Below are positions 47,004-59,321 of a stretch of DNA of 64,000 bases, piece after piece. This DNA is from Scalesia atractyloides (taxonomy: Eukaryota > Streptophyta > Magnoliopsida > Asterales > Asteraceae). Numbering within the stretch: the stretch's first letter is position 1; each line of letters begins with the position of its first letter. The stretch covers positions 50,911,137-50,975,136 of the forward strand of contig CAMTDV010000017.1 of the NCBI GenBank assembly GCA_947069175.1. The letters are read 5' to 3'. A model generated the notes under the pieces. It was not told the origin of the DNA, did no database searches, and saw nothing but the letters and a program-made list of their open reading frames with translations. A program made the translations under genes and the position numbers.

Positions 47004-49277
47004 ATCAGCATTGGTTTGTATGGTTTGTAAATATCTTTCTACTTTAGTTTTTCTTAAAAATCTAAAATCCAAAACTATGTTTTTGATTTTAGGAGGAGAA
47101 ATATTTGGGAAAATACAAAAACATATGAAAAATTTCAAAATTGTACAAAAACATTGAAAAAGACAAAAAGAATTCGATGTCACAAAAAGGAAATGGTAGT
47201 ACATCAGTGGACTATCATAGTATGCTAAAGAAATGGAAAGTTTAAAAGTAATAAATGAGTCTTACTGTGGATGTGTCGATTGGCTTAACACGTTCAGTAA
47301 ACTGTTTTCGAGATATAAACTAAATTTAGCAACTACTTAATTGTGTGGATTAACACATCTTGGATATATGGACTTAGTACTCCGAAATTTGGCTTGAGAG
47401 ATTGCCTGATTCTGAGATACGAGGTCTTTATAGATAGTTGATATCTGGGGTATTATACAAGTTCTTCTGATTTTGCGGAAGCAATGGCCTAGAACATCTA
47501 TAATACTTTCACCAAAAATCCCCAAACTGCATGCAAAATTTGAAAAGAATCAAAAGATCTAATCATTTCCAGTGCTAAAAAGATTCGTTAAGTGGAACAC
47601 ACCTAAAGACGAGCCTTCATCTCTTTGTCTGTACGGTAGTACTAACCTGAGCTCTCAAGGTCTCGCATTACCCAGATACAGATATCAATTACGCTATATT
47701 CACCTGTAAGATGAAATCTAGGGAATCTTGATACGGGAGTATATTCAAGAAGTGGGAACTGCAGATAAGTCAAGTTTCATAAATCTTACCTAACATATCT
47801 TGAAAAAGTTGAGAAACGTGGTAAAGCTTAAGCGGACAAACATATCAACAATCTAGGTAAAAAATTTAAAGCTTAAAGTCATCTAAAGGTCAACGGTACT
47901 GGTGATATGTCTCAATTAACTGATATGATCCTTTAGACACGAATTCACAAAAATATATATGTAAATATGTTTGTACATAGTTTACTTTGTCCTGTACATA
48001 GTTTATCAGCTTTACAGATTAAAACCAAAAAGATTTTCAGTGTGTTTTAGCATAAATTTACAAAAATACAAAAAGATTTTATTTCTACATTGTTTTCAGC
48101 AAACCAATGTTGGAGAACGGGTCTTCGAAGTCTGGTAAGATGCTAGAACTGGTGGGAATCTCATTGACAACGGGCTGGGAGCTAATCTGTAAAATCTGAA
48201 AAGTCAAAAAGATAAAAAGTTCATTAATTTGAAACTTTGATGTTGAAAATATCAACAGTTTGTTTGTAACGGGTCAAACCGGGGTCATTAAATTGGACTC
48301 GGCAGACAAATCGGTTAACCAAGGTCATTAGCTTAGACTTGGTCAACTAAGTGGATTTTCATAACTGATAAAAGGTTGGAAAGTTCAAGGGTTAAAATGT
48401 AAAATTTGAAAAAAAAGGTTGTATGTGTGTTTGGCAAGTTCGGCCGAACTTGCTAAACAAAATCAAGTTTAACAAAACAGCAAGTTCGACCGAACTTGCA
48501 GATGGTTGCTGAGTTGCTTTAAAAAACAAGTTCGACTGGACTTCTAATGGGCTCACATTGTTGGGCTTTGCAAGTTCGCTCGAACTTACCTAGGTATAAA
48601 TACCTTAGTAAGTTCGGCCGAACTCACTTTTGCAAAAACAAAAACCCTGAGCGAAGATGAGTTTGAGAGCGAAATTGTGATTTTGGCAAAAATACGTTGT
48701 TACTCTGCCCAAATTAGATCTGTTTTTGCTGATTCGCACACCAATAACAATGACTGAGATGCGTATTTAGTCATTACACCGAATCCTGGACCGTAATCGC
48801 TATAATCAGATCTAAAAAATTAAAATTGATTAGATTTAAGGTTTGAATGGTTAAATTGAAGAATAAAACTTGTTAATCAATTCTAATCGATTAAGAAAAC
48901 CTGTTAAAATCAATCAGAGTCTGTCAAATGAATGTTGCAATTCATATGTTGAAGATGACAACAAGTTCGGCCGAACTTGTTGACATGTTCGACCGAACTT
49001 GTTAACATTTCAAAGTATGAATAAAATGCAAGGTCAACCGAACTTCTAAAAATTGAATTGGAATTAGATTGGAAGTTCGCCCGAACTTAGCGTTTAATTT
49101 GTGAACTTGTAATACGCATAAGCTCGCCTGAACTTATTGAAAAATAATGAACATGTGATTGTTAAATGTTCGGGCGAACTTGACAGAAACAAAATGTTTT
49201 AACACATAATCAAGTTCGCTCGAACTTGATAAAAGTGTTAGAAAAATTTTGTGATTTTTTCTCGACAAGTGTGCTAA
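47004..49277 (+). other. E4 spacer between pol and the extra ORF
   Basis: About 2.3 kb with no supported frame. The first half contains a block shared with the E2 spacer (47830-47853, core GGACAAACATATC). The second half (48430-49240) holds about twelve AAGTTCGNNCGAACTT palindromes or variants. It resembles an internal control region more than decayed coding sequence. Confidence 0.75.
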
Positions 49278-52200
49278 TTGTTTTGCGTCATTTTTCAGGC
49301 TCAAGTACCAGCGCGTGCAATATCTGTAGAGTTTTCTAAGACTAACAACACGTGTATTACGCTCGACAAGACGATCTATCCATCCTTAAAGGAATATGAC
49401 AGTATCTTAAAGTTTTTGGAGGAAAGCCCTATTCACAGAGCTATCACGGAACGCACAGTGTCATACAGATCTCATATTTTCCATTTCTGGACGAATGCGG
49501 AGCTTAGTGATGATCAGAAAACGATTATCGGTGCGAGTTGGAAACGAGGTTAAGAAGATTTCTGTAACTGAAGATGATATTCGACGAATTCTGCAATTCA
49601 ACGACAACGAAGATGATCCAATATTCCTCGATGAGAAAATGGCTAGAGGTTGTTTCTTTCGTATGGGCTATAAGGGAAGCGTGAACAAGCCGACGTTAAA
49701 GAAAGGGGAAGTGCCAAATCCCTACAAACTCCTTATGCACGCTATTATTCACAATTTGGTCATCGCAAGGCGGGATTAGACGACGTGCAAGACTATTTGG
49801 CATGCATGGCAACGAAATTAATTTTGAAGAAGCCGTTCAACTTTTCAAAGCTTGTATTTACGCACATGTTAAAGAATATTGAGGATTCAAGGTTATGTTT
49901 ATATCTGAGATTTGTGCAGATGTTGATTGATGAGAAGTTCAAGAATATAGCACGAGATCCGAATGATGTGCTTTATCTAGTTTATCTTGATGAGACAATA
50001 GTGAAAAAGCTAATCAAGTTTCAGAAGCAAGCATCAGCTCCTGTTGCTAAACCAGTTTTCGGAGCAATTAAGGATTCAAACTACATTGCGCGCCTGAAAA
50101 CAAATGGAGAAAAGACGGCAGTGATGATGAGAAAGAGCTTAATGCTGAGAAGGAATGGTTCAAAGACTTCAAGCCGAAAGCTAGAAGTGAGTGGTTCTTA
50201 AAGGCAGAAGCTGATAAGCCTAAGAAGAAACGAGCAACTAAAAAGGTTGAAACGATGCTCATTGACGAAGATGAACCAAAAAACATTCAAACTGAAGCAG
50301 GTTCGAGCGCTGCGGTAGTTGTTGAGAGTCAGGAAACTGTTAAGACGACTCAGGAAGATGTTATTTCAGCAACTTCTGAACAAGATGATGATTCTGACGA
50401 AGAACAGGTGAAAGAACCTGAAAAGACAGCAACAGAAAAAGAAAAGGAAATGGATGCTGATTTCGATCCAATCTTGAGAATGTATCTGATGAGGAAAGAC
50501 TAAAGAAAAAAACTAAACGTGTGAAGTCTGCAACTATTTCATCAACAAAGACTACAAGGTCTCCTCAGACAAAAGGCAAGAGGAAATCAAAGAAAGATCA
50601 AAAAGCAGTCAGCAAATAATACAAAGGAAAGTTGAAAAGCGCAGAACTTACACAAGAACCTTCTGGCGCACAGGAGAAAGGAGTTACACAAGAAGTCAAC
50701 ACCAAAGGCTGCTACTCCAAAGTAAACACCAAAATCTTCAGGGCCTAATATATTTGGTGATATGCATAGTGATCCGATTAGCCTGCAAGATCTAAATGAC
50801 TTCTTTCCAGAGATGAATGTTGAACTTCTGGAAAAGCGTGTGAAGGTATTAGAAGACAAAGTGGCACAAAATGAAGTTGAAAAAGCAGAGCTTATTCAAA
50901 AGATTAATCAAAGCAATGTTGAGAAAGAAATGCTAGATGATAAAGTGAAAGTGTTGGAGAATGAGCGAGAATACTTTAAAGCGTTGATAGGGAGTTTGCA
51001 AGATGCTAACAAAAAGATGCAAACTGAGATAGCTGATCTGAAGTCTATCCAAGCCCTAAATGATCGAAGATTCTCCATGATGCAGAAAGTTTTATCTAAT
51101 GCACGAGGTATCGATTTCATCAAAGAATATGATCGTCTGGATCAACAAGAAGCCAAAGAAAAGTCTGAGAAAGTACTAGCAGTGAGTGGTAAAGGAAAGA
51201 ATGTTGAGGGTGAAGCCCCTAAATCTTCTGAAGCTGCTGAGAAATCTGTTGAAGATGTTTCTAAAGCTTCTGAGTCCGATATTCCAAAGGTTGACGAATC
51301 TGTCAAGCCTTCTCATCCTATAGTTGCTTCTGAAAAGGATGATGAAGAAGCTTAAAAGGAGGATAAAGATGATGAAGAAAAAGATGATTCGGAATATGAG
51401 GATTGGAATGTAGCTGACGACGATGGTGATGATGACAATCAGGGTGGTGTTGGTATAAAGATTACTGAAGCAAAAAATGTCAAAAGAATTTGATTTCTCT
51501 AATCTTATGAATGATGTGTCGAACAAGATGGATGATAAGATTGAGGGGGAGTCAAGGCAGAAAGGGCCATCTGATGATATTGATTTGTTGAATGTTGATA
51601 GTTTTGCTAAGCCAGTTTCTGTAGTTCCCACGAAGCCTTTATTGTTAATGCTTGAACATAACGTGGAGTAAGGCGAGTTTATATATAACTATACTAAGGA
51701 AGATCTTGCAAAGTTAGTTGAAGTTGATGCTGCAGATCTACAGTTTGATTTCAAAGAAGATGTGTTGAATGTTAACACTTTCGAGCCGAATGATTATCAG
51801 TATGTTAGAAGATTTGAGGTTGATGAGTATGATAGAGTGATAGTTGAAGATTGGTCTTCTGATGATGAAACAAATCATACTGCGAAGTACGTCGGTCTTA
51901 ATTCTGAAAGTTTTCCTACTTTCAAGGAGATGTACAAGCAGCTAGATGAAGAAATGCTAAAAGAAAAGATTGAAGAATCTTTGCGTGAAGAAAAAGTACC
52001 AAAGCCAATGACTAAAGAAGAAATTGCTCAAGTGAAGAAGTCCTGGTTTAAAGAGATGCCTCACGAAAGTAAGTTTCGACGTCCTCTAGCATTCTTTACC
52101 AGATACAAAGATGTTTCTTTGGGGGATATTTTGAGTTGGGGTTGGTTTAAAGAACTGAACGTTTATGCAATCAAGAGGGAGTTTGGAGTGCAATACTTCA

Positions 52201-52984
52201 AATACTTTGCTGATTTCAAGACCTTACCTTATTGGAATGTGGAAGAGTTGGTACAGACAGTGAATGTTACATACCACATGAAGGTGATTGATCAGTTGTT
52301 GTGGAAATTGATCAAGTTTGAAGCGGTGAAAGGATTTAGATATTGGAAGCCATTCATTCCGGGTCGCAGAATCAAGGCAAACAAAAAGACGGGTGAAAAA
52401 GACATCACATTGATAATGAAGCGTCCGAGGGCAATGAGAAACATGTCGCTGATGCCGATTGAACAAGACTTCTATCCATTGTTCAAGTGGTGGCAGATAG
52501 ATCCATCGACTTGTGAAGCAGTTATTGTTTTAAAGTTTGAAGAACACTTGGATATTTCAAAAGAAAGAGTTGAGGTATTGGGATATCAGGGTATGAGGGG
52601 GTTATGGAGAAAAATCAGGATTCTTGATCCTATGTGGTTGGTTAACTGCTCAAGAGAAGACATCAAAACCTTGTTCTACAACAAGATCGTATTTGAAGAA
52701 CGTGAAAAGGTACAAGCGATGCAGTTTCAGAAAGTTGTTAATGTTTGCTATGCACACGAAGTTAATTAAGGGAAGATGTGGCAAACAAAGTGGAGAGATC
52801 TAGAAAGAGTAGAGTTTTTGAAAGAGGAGAAGCGTCTTGAAGCAATTCATGAAAGAACTAGGAAGGCAAGTGCTAAGAGATTTCAGCATTTGAACAAAGT
52901 GCCTCCTACAGACCAGACACCGGATCCTAAGCAAGAACGTCGAAAGAAGCCGTACAAGAACTTCTTCGGTTGTGTGCGTTAACG
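49278..52984 (+). pseudogene. E4 extra downstream ORF (function unknown)
   Basis: The frame has no ATG at its start. It opens upstream of AQVPARAISVEF, just after TTTTTCAG at 49291-49298, which looks like a 3' splice site. Domains in order: an N-terminal part (49300-50010) with RSHIFHFWTNAELSDDQ and FFRMGYKGSVNKP; an acidic/Lys-rich part (50255-50720); a long coiled coil (about 50812-51160, EKRVKVLEDKVAQNEVEKAE and on); an acidic linker; a Trp-rich region (52050-52320); and the conserved C-terminal block MKRPRAMRNMSLMPIEQDF with IRILDPMWLVN (52400-52650). The basic tail ends at 52982. R5 has the same coiled coil and C-terminal block. Six to eight lesions. No membrane segment is seen. A role in particle structure or host interaction is only a guess. 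Confidence 0.78.
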
Positions 52985-53033
52985 TTTATATGAAGACAGA
53001 GTTTTGGAGACTGATACAAGACAAAGACTATAT

Positions 53034-53046
53034 CCAAGGGGGAGTC
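53034..53046 (+). promoter_or_regulatory. Polypurine tract of E4
   Basis: CCAAGGGGGAGTC directly before the LTR start TGTTAGT. Confidence 0.85.
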
Positions 53047-53447
53047 TGTTAGTACAGTATGTCTATGTCTTAGTCTTATATCGAGTCCGTATAGTATAGA
53101 GCTGGATAGGCTAGGTATATGAAGTATTTATGTAGTGTTGTAACAAGTTCGCCCATAAACTTCATGTATAGCCAAGTTCGGCCGAACTTGCTAAGGCAAG
53201 TTCGGGCGAACTTGAGTCTCCCAAGGGCGAACTTGCATGTCTATAAATACCTAGCTTGTAATCCTCATTTGTAACTTTGGCATTTTGGAGGTCAAGCTCT
53301 GTCAGTTTATACTCTTGACGTTTGATCAATAAAACTGATGATTAACTGATTAATTCTTGTCTATTGGTAAATACGACGTAATATTTCCGCTATTATGGAC
53401 GTGAGATATCAAATTTAGGTTCCTTAGCATCAAGGATCGGTCCTACA
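53047..53447 (+). repeat. 3' LTR of E4
   Basis: 401 bp, TGTTAGTACAG to GGTCCTACA, followed by the duplication AAAGA. It keeps the palindromes CAAGTTCGGCCGAACTTG and CAAGTTCGGGCGAACTTG; the second is mutated in the 5' copy. Confidence 0.93.
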
Positions 53448-53452
53448 AAAGA

Positions 53453-55669
53453 TTCTAATCTAAGTTTGCAGCCAAAACTGACTGTCGTTATTTTCTGGGA
53501 TACTCAACCACTGCTAAAGCATACAAAGTTTTTAACTCTAGGACCAAGTGTGTTGAAGAAACTTTGAATGTGAAGTTCAATGAACTTTCATCACTGAAAA
53601 TCCCAGCAAATCCTGCAGAGCTTTTTGATTTACATAAATTCACATTTGCTGATGTTTCTATCAAGCTAGACAATGCAGGTACACCACAATCATCTAGAGA
53701 AGATCAAGATCAAGAATATGACTGTGTGCTTCCACAAACAAAAGTCAATTCTTCCAACAGAGGATCAGGTGCCACAAGCTCTTGTGTAAACTCTGCCACT
53801 TCTGGGTCAACAGTGTTTGATCCTCAAACCTCTGCCAGTTCACAAAATCAATCATCTGTTGACAAAAGTCCTACATTTGGGCATAAAAATCATCAGAATG
53901 TTACCTCTATACCCCCAATACCACCACCTCGATTTACATCAGCGGCTGATACTTCAAATTCACCAGCAAAGGTTAGCTCAGATGATACACATTTGCAGCC
54001 ATCACCTCAAAATGTTATTGTTCCATACCAAGGTGATTTGATTTATCTCAAAAGCCATCCAGCAGATCAAGTTATTGGCAACATCAAATCTGGGGGTGCT
54101 TACACGGAGCCAATCCCAAAATATTTGTCTTTTTGCTGGTTTCTATCACTCACACAGCCAGTCAAGTACCAAGAGGCACTGAAAGACAACAGCTGGGTAG
54201 AAGCCATGCAAGAAGAACTCCTTCAGTTCAAGAGACAACAAGTTTGGGAGCTTGTGCCACTGCCAAAAGATGCAAGTTCAATTGGCACAAAGTGGGTCTT
54301 CAAGAACAAAACTGATGAAAGGGGTATTGTTATAAAAAACAAAGCAAGGCTCGTGGTTCAAGGCTACAGACAGGAAAAAGGTATAGACTATGATGAGACT
54401 TTTGCACCTGTAGCAAGGTTGGAAGCTATTCGCCTGTTCTTAGCTTTTGCTGCTAACCACAACATAAAGGTGTATCAAATGGACATAAAGAATGCATTTT
54501 TGTATGGAAAAATCAAAGAAGAGGTGTATGTCTGTCAACCTCCAGGTTTTGAAGATGCATTCCATCCTGATCATGTCTACAAGCTCAACAAAACATTGTA
54601 TGGCTTGAAGCAAGTACCAAGAGCCTAGTATGCAACTTTATCCACTTTTCTCTTATCCATAGGGTTTACTAGAGGTAAAATAGATAAAACCCTATTCTTA
54701 AAATGGAAAGGAAAAGATTTGATGCTTGTCCAAATTTATGTGGATGACATCATTTTTGGATCCACAAGCACTGCTATGTGTGAAGAGTTCCGAAAACTCA
54801 TGGCAGCAGAGTTTGAGATGAGTGCAATGGGTGAGCTCCAATGTTTTCTTGGTCTCCAAGTTAAACAATTGCAAAATGGTACATTTATCCATCAAAACAA
54901 GTATGTGAAAGAACTGCTTAAAAAGTTTGATATGGATGATTGTAAACCATGTAGCACACCCATGGCAACCACCAAGCTAGTCACCATTGATGGTAAAGAT
55001 GACCTTGTTGATAAAACTCTTTATATAAGCATGATTGGGTCTTTATTGTACCTAACTGCATCGAGGCCAGACATCATGTTTGCAACATGTGTTTGTGCCA
55101 GATCACAGGCATTACCTAGAAAGTCTGATCTTATTGCTGTAAAAAGGATATTCAGATACATAAAAGGCGCTCCCACACTTGGTATCTGGTATCCAGCTAA
55201 TGGGAATATTGAGCTTTCAGGTTTTTCAGATAGTGACTTTGTTGGGTGGAAAACTACAAGGAAGTCCACACCAGGAGGATGTTAATTCCTAGGTGATTGT
55301 CTAGTGTCTTGGCAAAGCAAAAAAGCAGGTTGCAGTTTCAACATCCACTGCTAAGGCAGAGTATATTGCTGCTGCTAGCTGCACTGCTCAACTTTTGTGG
55401 CTTCAAAACCAGTTGCTGGATTTTGGTGTAACTGCACTAAAGACTCCACTCAGATTGGACAGTCAAGCTGCTGAAGACATCATTAAAAATCCAGTTTCTT
55501 ATTCAACTACAAAGCACATTGACATCAGACATCACTTTGTCAGAGATTGCTATGAAAAAAGTTTGATTTCTTTGCATCATGTCCATACTTCAGATCTTTT
55601 GGCAGATGTTTTAACCAAGGCATTGGATACATCTACCTTTGAAAACTTGATCTCAAGAATTGGATGCTA
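53453..55669 (+). pseudogene. E3 integrase tail, reverse transcriptase and RNase H
   Basis: The integrase C-terminal part and a Ser/Pro-rich linker (53564-54150) lead into RT: WVEAMQEELLQF, KARLVVQGYRQEKGIDYDET, YQMDIKNAFLYG (first Asp) and, after a stop at about 54628, the active site YVDDIIFGST (54737-54766). RNase H follows (SDSDFVGWKTTRKSTPGGC, then AKAEYIAAASCTAQ after a frameshift, SQAAEDIIKNPVS) and ends at 55669 with LADVLTKAL nearby. Three or four lesions break it; much of the RT core remains readable. Confidence 0.88.
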
Positions 55670-56110
55670 AACATGGATTAAAAACAAGTTTTCTTGTAAA
55701 TTCGTGCGTACATAGCATCAAAATGTGTTCAGAAAATCAAAAACTCATCCTTAAAAATAGTTAAAGTTGAATTTTTTCAATAAATCTTTAAAAGTCTGCT
55801 CATAACATCTATTTGCTCAAAACCTCTGATAGGCTTCAAAATCTTATCCATTGTTAAAGTGTATCCTCTGACTTCCATTTTTACCACTTTTTCAAAACAC
55901 TGATAGCTATCCACTGATAGTGTTAAAAATCAGTACTTTTCTCATCAGAGGTTACAAGTGGCCAGATGTTAGCCATCAGATCTTGCAACAGATGCTATGT
56001 AATCGTCACTTTTTCAAAACCCTATAAAAACCCTGTTTTATCCCTCACCAGTGTTTACCCTAAACTGTGTCGATTTCAAAAATCTCAAAACAGTTTTTCT
56101 CTCTAACACC
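55670..56110 (+). other. E3 spacer between pol and the extra ORF
   Basis: About 440 bp, non-coding. Repeats of CCTCTGATAG/ATCAGAGGTT and CACTGATAG (55820-55985) echo the CAGAGGTTACAACCTCTG palindrome of the E3 LTR. It ends in CTCTCTAACACC before the ATG. Confidence 0.6.
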
Positions 56111-59100
56111 ATGGCTCCCAAATCAAAATCTTCGAAGAAATCCACACAAGCACTTCCACCCTACACTCTCATACTCAAAACCCTACATAATTACACCGCC
56201 ATACTTGAAGCAAACAACGCAAATACTCGCTATCATCCAATGATTCAAATTTTGCAAAAGTCAAAATTCAAGCACATGTTAGAAGTCAAAGCCCCAATTT
56301 ACATTGATTCTCTTCGTGACTTCTGGAATAATACTAAGGTTCACTCAACTGCTGCTGCTGTGTCATTTCCCCAAAATGAGATCCAAGCAGAGTTTCTAGA
56401 AAGAGGTTATGTAGGCCAGATGAAAGGTATGACCATCTTTAAACCTAACTTTCCTGCTGAGATGAGATTTTTCTTTCACACAATTCTAACTTGTCTCTCA
56501 GCAAACACCACTGCTTTCAATGAAATTCCATTGAACATGCAATATCTGGGGTATGAAATTTTAACTAACACAAATTTTAACTACTCCTAGATACTGTTCA
56601 ATGATCTTGTGAATAATTTTCAAAATATTGCAAAAAGAAAAGCTTTTTTGATTCATCCATGTTTTCTGAGTGTTTACTTACAAGATCAAATCAAAGGTCC
56701 TGAAAGTAAAATAGGCGCTGTGACTAAACCAGGCTGCCTCACTCATGAAACCTTCACCAGAATAACAAACCAAGATAAAGTTGCGAAAACACAAGTAGAG
56801 GAGCTGAGCAAGTTTTACCTGAACAAAATGTTCAAACTCAACCACTTGCTACTAAGCCCACTGCTCTTGGTGATCAGGGCACCACAACCGCTGCTCTGAA
56901 GCCCACACCAAAAATCCTCAAAAAGAAAACCAATACATTTACCAAAAAGCCCACGAAACCCAAATAGGGTCCTCTGGAAGATAAGATCCCAGAGGTTAAC
57001 CCAGTGACAAGACCAAAGTCACAAACCACTGCTGCTATTTCTTCACAGCAAATGGTTCAAAGATCTCCAACCGGCTTTGAAACTCCTCCTTCTTCCTCAC
57101 AAAAGGAAAAGGTTGTAGACACAGGGACACCAAATTTTGAAGCTCTAGATCCACTTGGTTCTATCTTCCACAGCCCCTCTCCCAGGGCACTGTCGCTTTC
57201 TACACAGCCACCTTCACCAATGACCACACTTCCACCTACTATTTACTATTGCTGAATGCAATTGAATTAGACCAGGCACAAACCAACACTTCTCAACAAC
57301 CTATTACTGAGAATATACTTCATCAAGAGGCTGGGTCTGACTCTTTATTCGTTGCTAGCCCATCAGCACATGAAGAGGCTACATCCCTTGGGTTACATGT
57401 AACCCTTGGTGATAGTTCAACTCAAGCAGCCACTACAATTGCTGAACTCCCAAGTTCTCAGTTGGACAGTGGTTTCATTACTAAGACTTGGTTGAAGGCA
57501 ACCACTGTTGAGGCAACAACTGTTACCTCTGTTGTGGGAAGTCTCCAGTTCCAAGACAAAGGGGCATCTATGGTTGAAGCTGGTACTAAAACCACTGCTA
57601 ATGATACCATAGATACAACTACCACTTCAAGTAGGAGTTCAGATGATCCTATTAAATTAGGTGATGAGCTAAAATACCAGGATTTGATGGAGAGAGTGAC
57701 AAGGATAGAAAATTATGTTGATGAAATCAAAAGTTTACTGAAGCAGATGATAGCTACAAAAAGTCAACCCTCTGTTCTATTCACTGCTGATCTCAAAGAA
57801 GCTCTTAACCCTCTGTTTCAACATCAACAACATTATTTGGATCTACAACACAAGCACCAGATGAATGATGTAAGAAACATGGTTGAATCAAGGTATCAAG
57901 ACACTGCAGCAGATATTAAAGCCATCAAAGCTCATCTACTCACAACCACTGGCCATGCACCTCCAACGGTTATCTTTGTTACAACAGATGAAGCCAAAAA
58001 GGGGGAGAAACCTTTGGGAAACAAAAAGCTGAAAATAGATGATGATAAGGCCAGACCTACTTTAAATATTCCAAGGCCTGATGGTTCAAAAAAGATAGAT
58101 TTAACTGATGGAACTATGCCCAAGGCAAGGGCTAGTCACAAGAAGACAGTGATTGAGGAGAGCAGAGTGTTGGTTGAGAAAAAGATTGAACAGCAAAAAG
58201 AAAAAGGAGAGGTTGGTACTTCATCAAAGAGGATACCTGCTAGAAAAGCCAGGCAACCAACATCCACACCTCCTAAAACTAAGCCTGCAACCAATCAAAC
58301 CATTAAAACCTCTGCCTCTCAAAAACCTATCACACCTTCAAAACCACAACCCACATCCACACAAGCAGATGTTACAGCACCTGTTGTGTCAACATCTATT
58401 GATACAGCAGAGGTTGCAACAGATGCAACTGTATCTACTGCCATGATCACATTTCCCACATCAACTCATCCATTATCTACACCACCTAAGATCCCACTAC
58501 CACCATCACCCACTTTAAGGTTTAAAAGGAGAAAGATCACAAAAGTGATAAATGATGATAAGATTCTTGCACCTCTTCCACTATCATCACAACCAATGAC
58601 CTCCACATCAGTGCTTACAACATCTTCAACTCTTGAAGTTACTCCTGCAGCAAAGCTGTATCCTCTTGATTTACCAGCAGTAAGGGAAGAGATCCTAAGT
58701 TTTTTTCCAGAGGATGACCCTGAAAAAAGAACAATCCTATCCCTTGATGGCTATCCAAGACCTACAAATGTTGATGATTACCTGGAATTGAAGCGGAAGC
58801 AAGCAGAGGATATTGCCAAAAGAGAATCAGATGGTAAAGATGATAGAGAAATACATATTGCCATGTCCTTTCAACTAAGTAAAGGCAGCATTTTACAAAA
58901 CTTTGTCAAGAACCTGAGCAACCAGATTTCAGAAAGGGAAGATAAGCTGGTCAAAAGTGAACTCATCGAGTATATCATGGAGAACAAGAAGTATAAGGCA
59001 ACAAGGGCACAGTTCAGGCATTGGAGCTTAGATGAGCTGAGAGAAGAAATCAATAGAATGCAAGAAATGTTGAAAGGTCCTCTTAAAAAGCCAACTCCTC

Positions 59101-59177
59101 CCAACTGGGATTTATACAAGAAAGATATTCCTGAAAGAGACTTAAAGTTGAAGAGAATGAAGAATGAACTAATTTAG
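56111..59177 (+). pseudogene. E3 extra downstream ORF (function unknown)
   Basis: The ATG at 56111 (MAPKSKSSKKST) has a good context (ACACCATGG). The N-terminal domain (to about 56900) has GYVGQMKGM and FFFHTILTCLSA, related in pattern to the N-terminal part of the E4 extra ORF (GYKGSVNKP). It is broken by a stop at 56588-56590 and by frameshifts near 56890 and 57250. A long Thr/Pro/Ser-rich middle follows. The last 642 residues (57249-59177) are open and contain a probable coiled coil (about 57670-57760), a basic patch, and a charged C-terminal part (PRPTNVDDYLELKRKQAED). No signal peptide or clear membrane segment is seen, so I do not call it an envelope protein. Its place, between pol and the 3' LTR, is where Sireviruses such as SIRE1 carry an env-like ORF. 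Confidence 0.75.
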
Positions 59178-59308
59178 AATCATTATGGTTCAAAGAACCA
59201 AGTGATGACATAGAATCTCTTAACTTTGAACTTCAGTTCAAAGGTCAAATAAGAGATTTCTTCCTGAGGAATAAAGACCAAGAATAAAGTGTTTTTGGCA
59301 TCATCTGT

Positions 59309-59321
59309 TCCAGGGGGAGAT
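59309..59321 (+). promoter_or_regulatory. Polypurine tract of E3
   Basis: TCCAGGGGGAGAT directly before the LTR start TGTTGGG. Confidence 0.85.

Larger units (their letters stand above)
38721..53447 (+). mobile_element. E4: innermost, 14.7-kb Sirevirus-like copia element
   Basis: LTRs 38721-39120 and 53047-53447, duplication AAAGA at 38716-38720 and 53448-53452 inside the E3 integrase. By hand the LTRs differ at about 11 positions in 400 (near 97% identity). Order: primer site, leader, gag with two knuckles, protease, integrase, RT/RNase H, a 2.3-kb spacer, extra ORF, polypurine tract. AAGTTCGNNCGAACTT palindromes mark the LTRs, leader and spacer. Several lesions in each gene make it unable to move alone. 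Confidence 0.93.

Noticed and set aside
49278..52984. Calling the extra ORF a viral envelope gene
   Set aside because: No signal peptide, membrane segment or cleavage-like site is visible; only position and coiled coil resemble env-like ORFs.
57932..58123. Antisense gene in the E3 extra ORF
   Set aside because: It is the mirror of a real coding frame and has no support.
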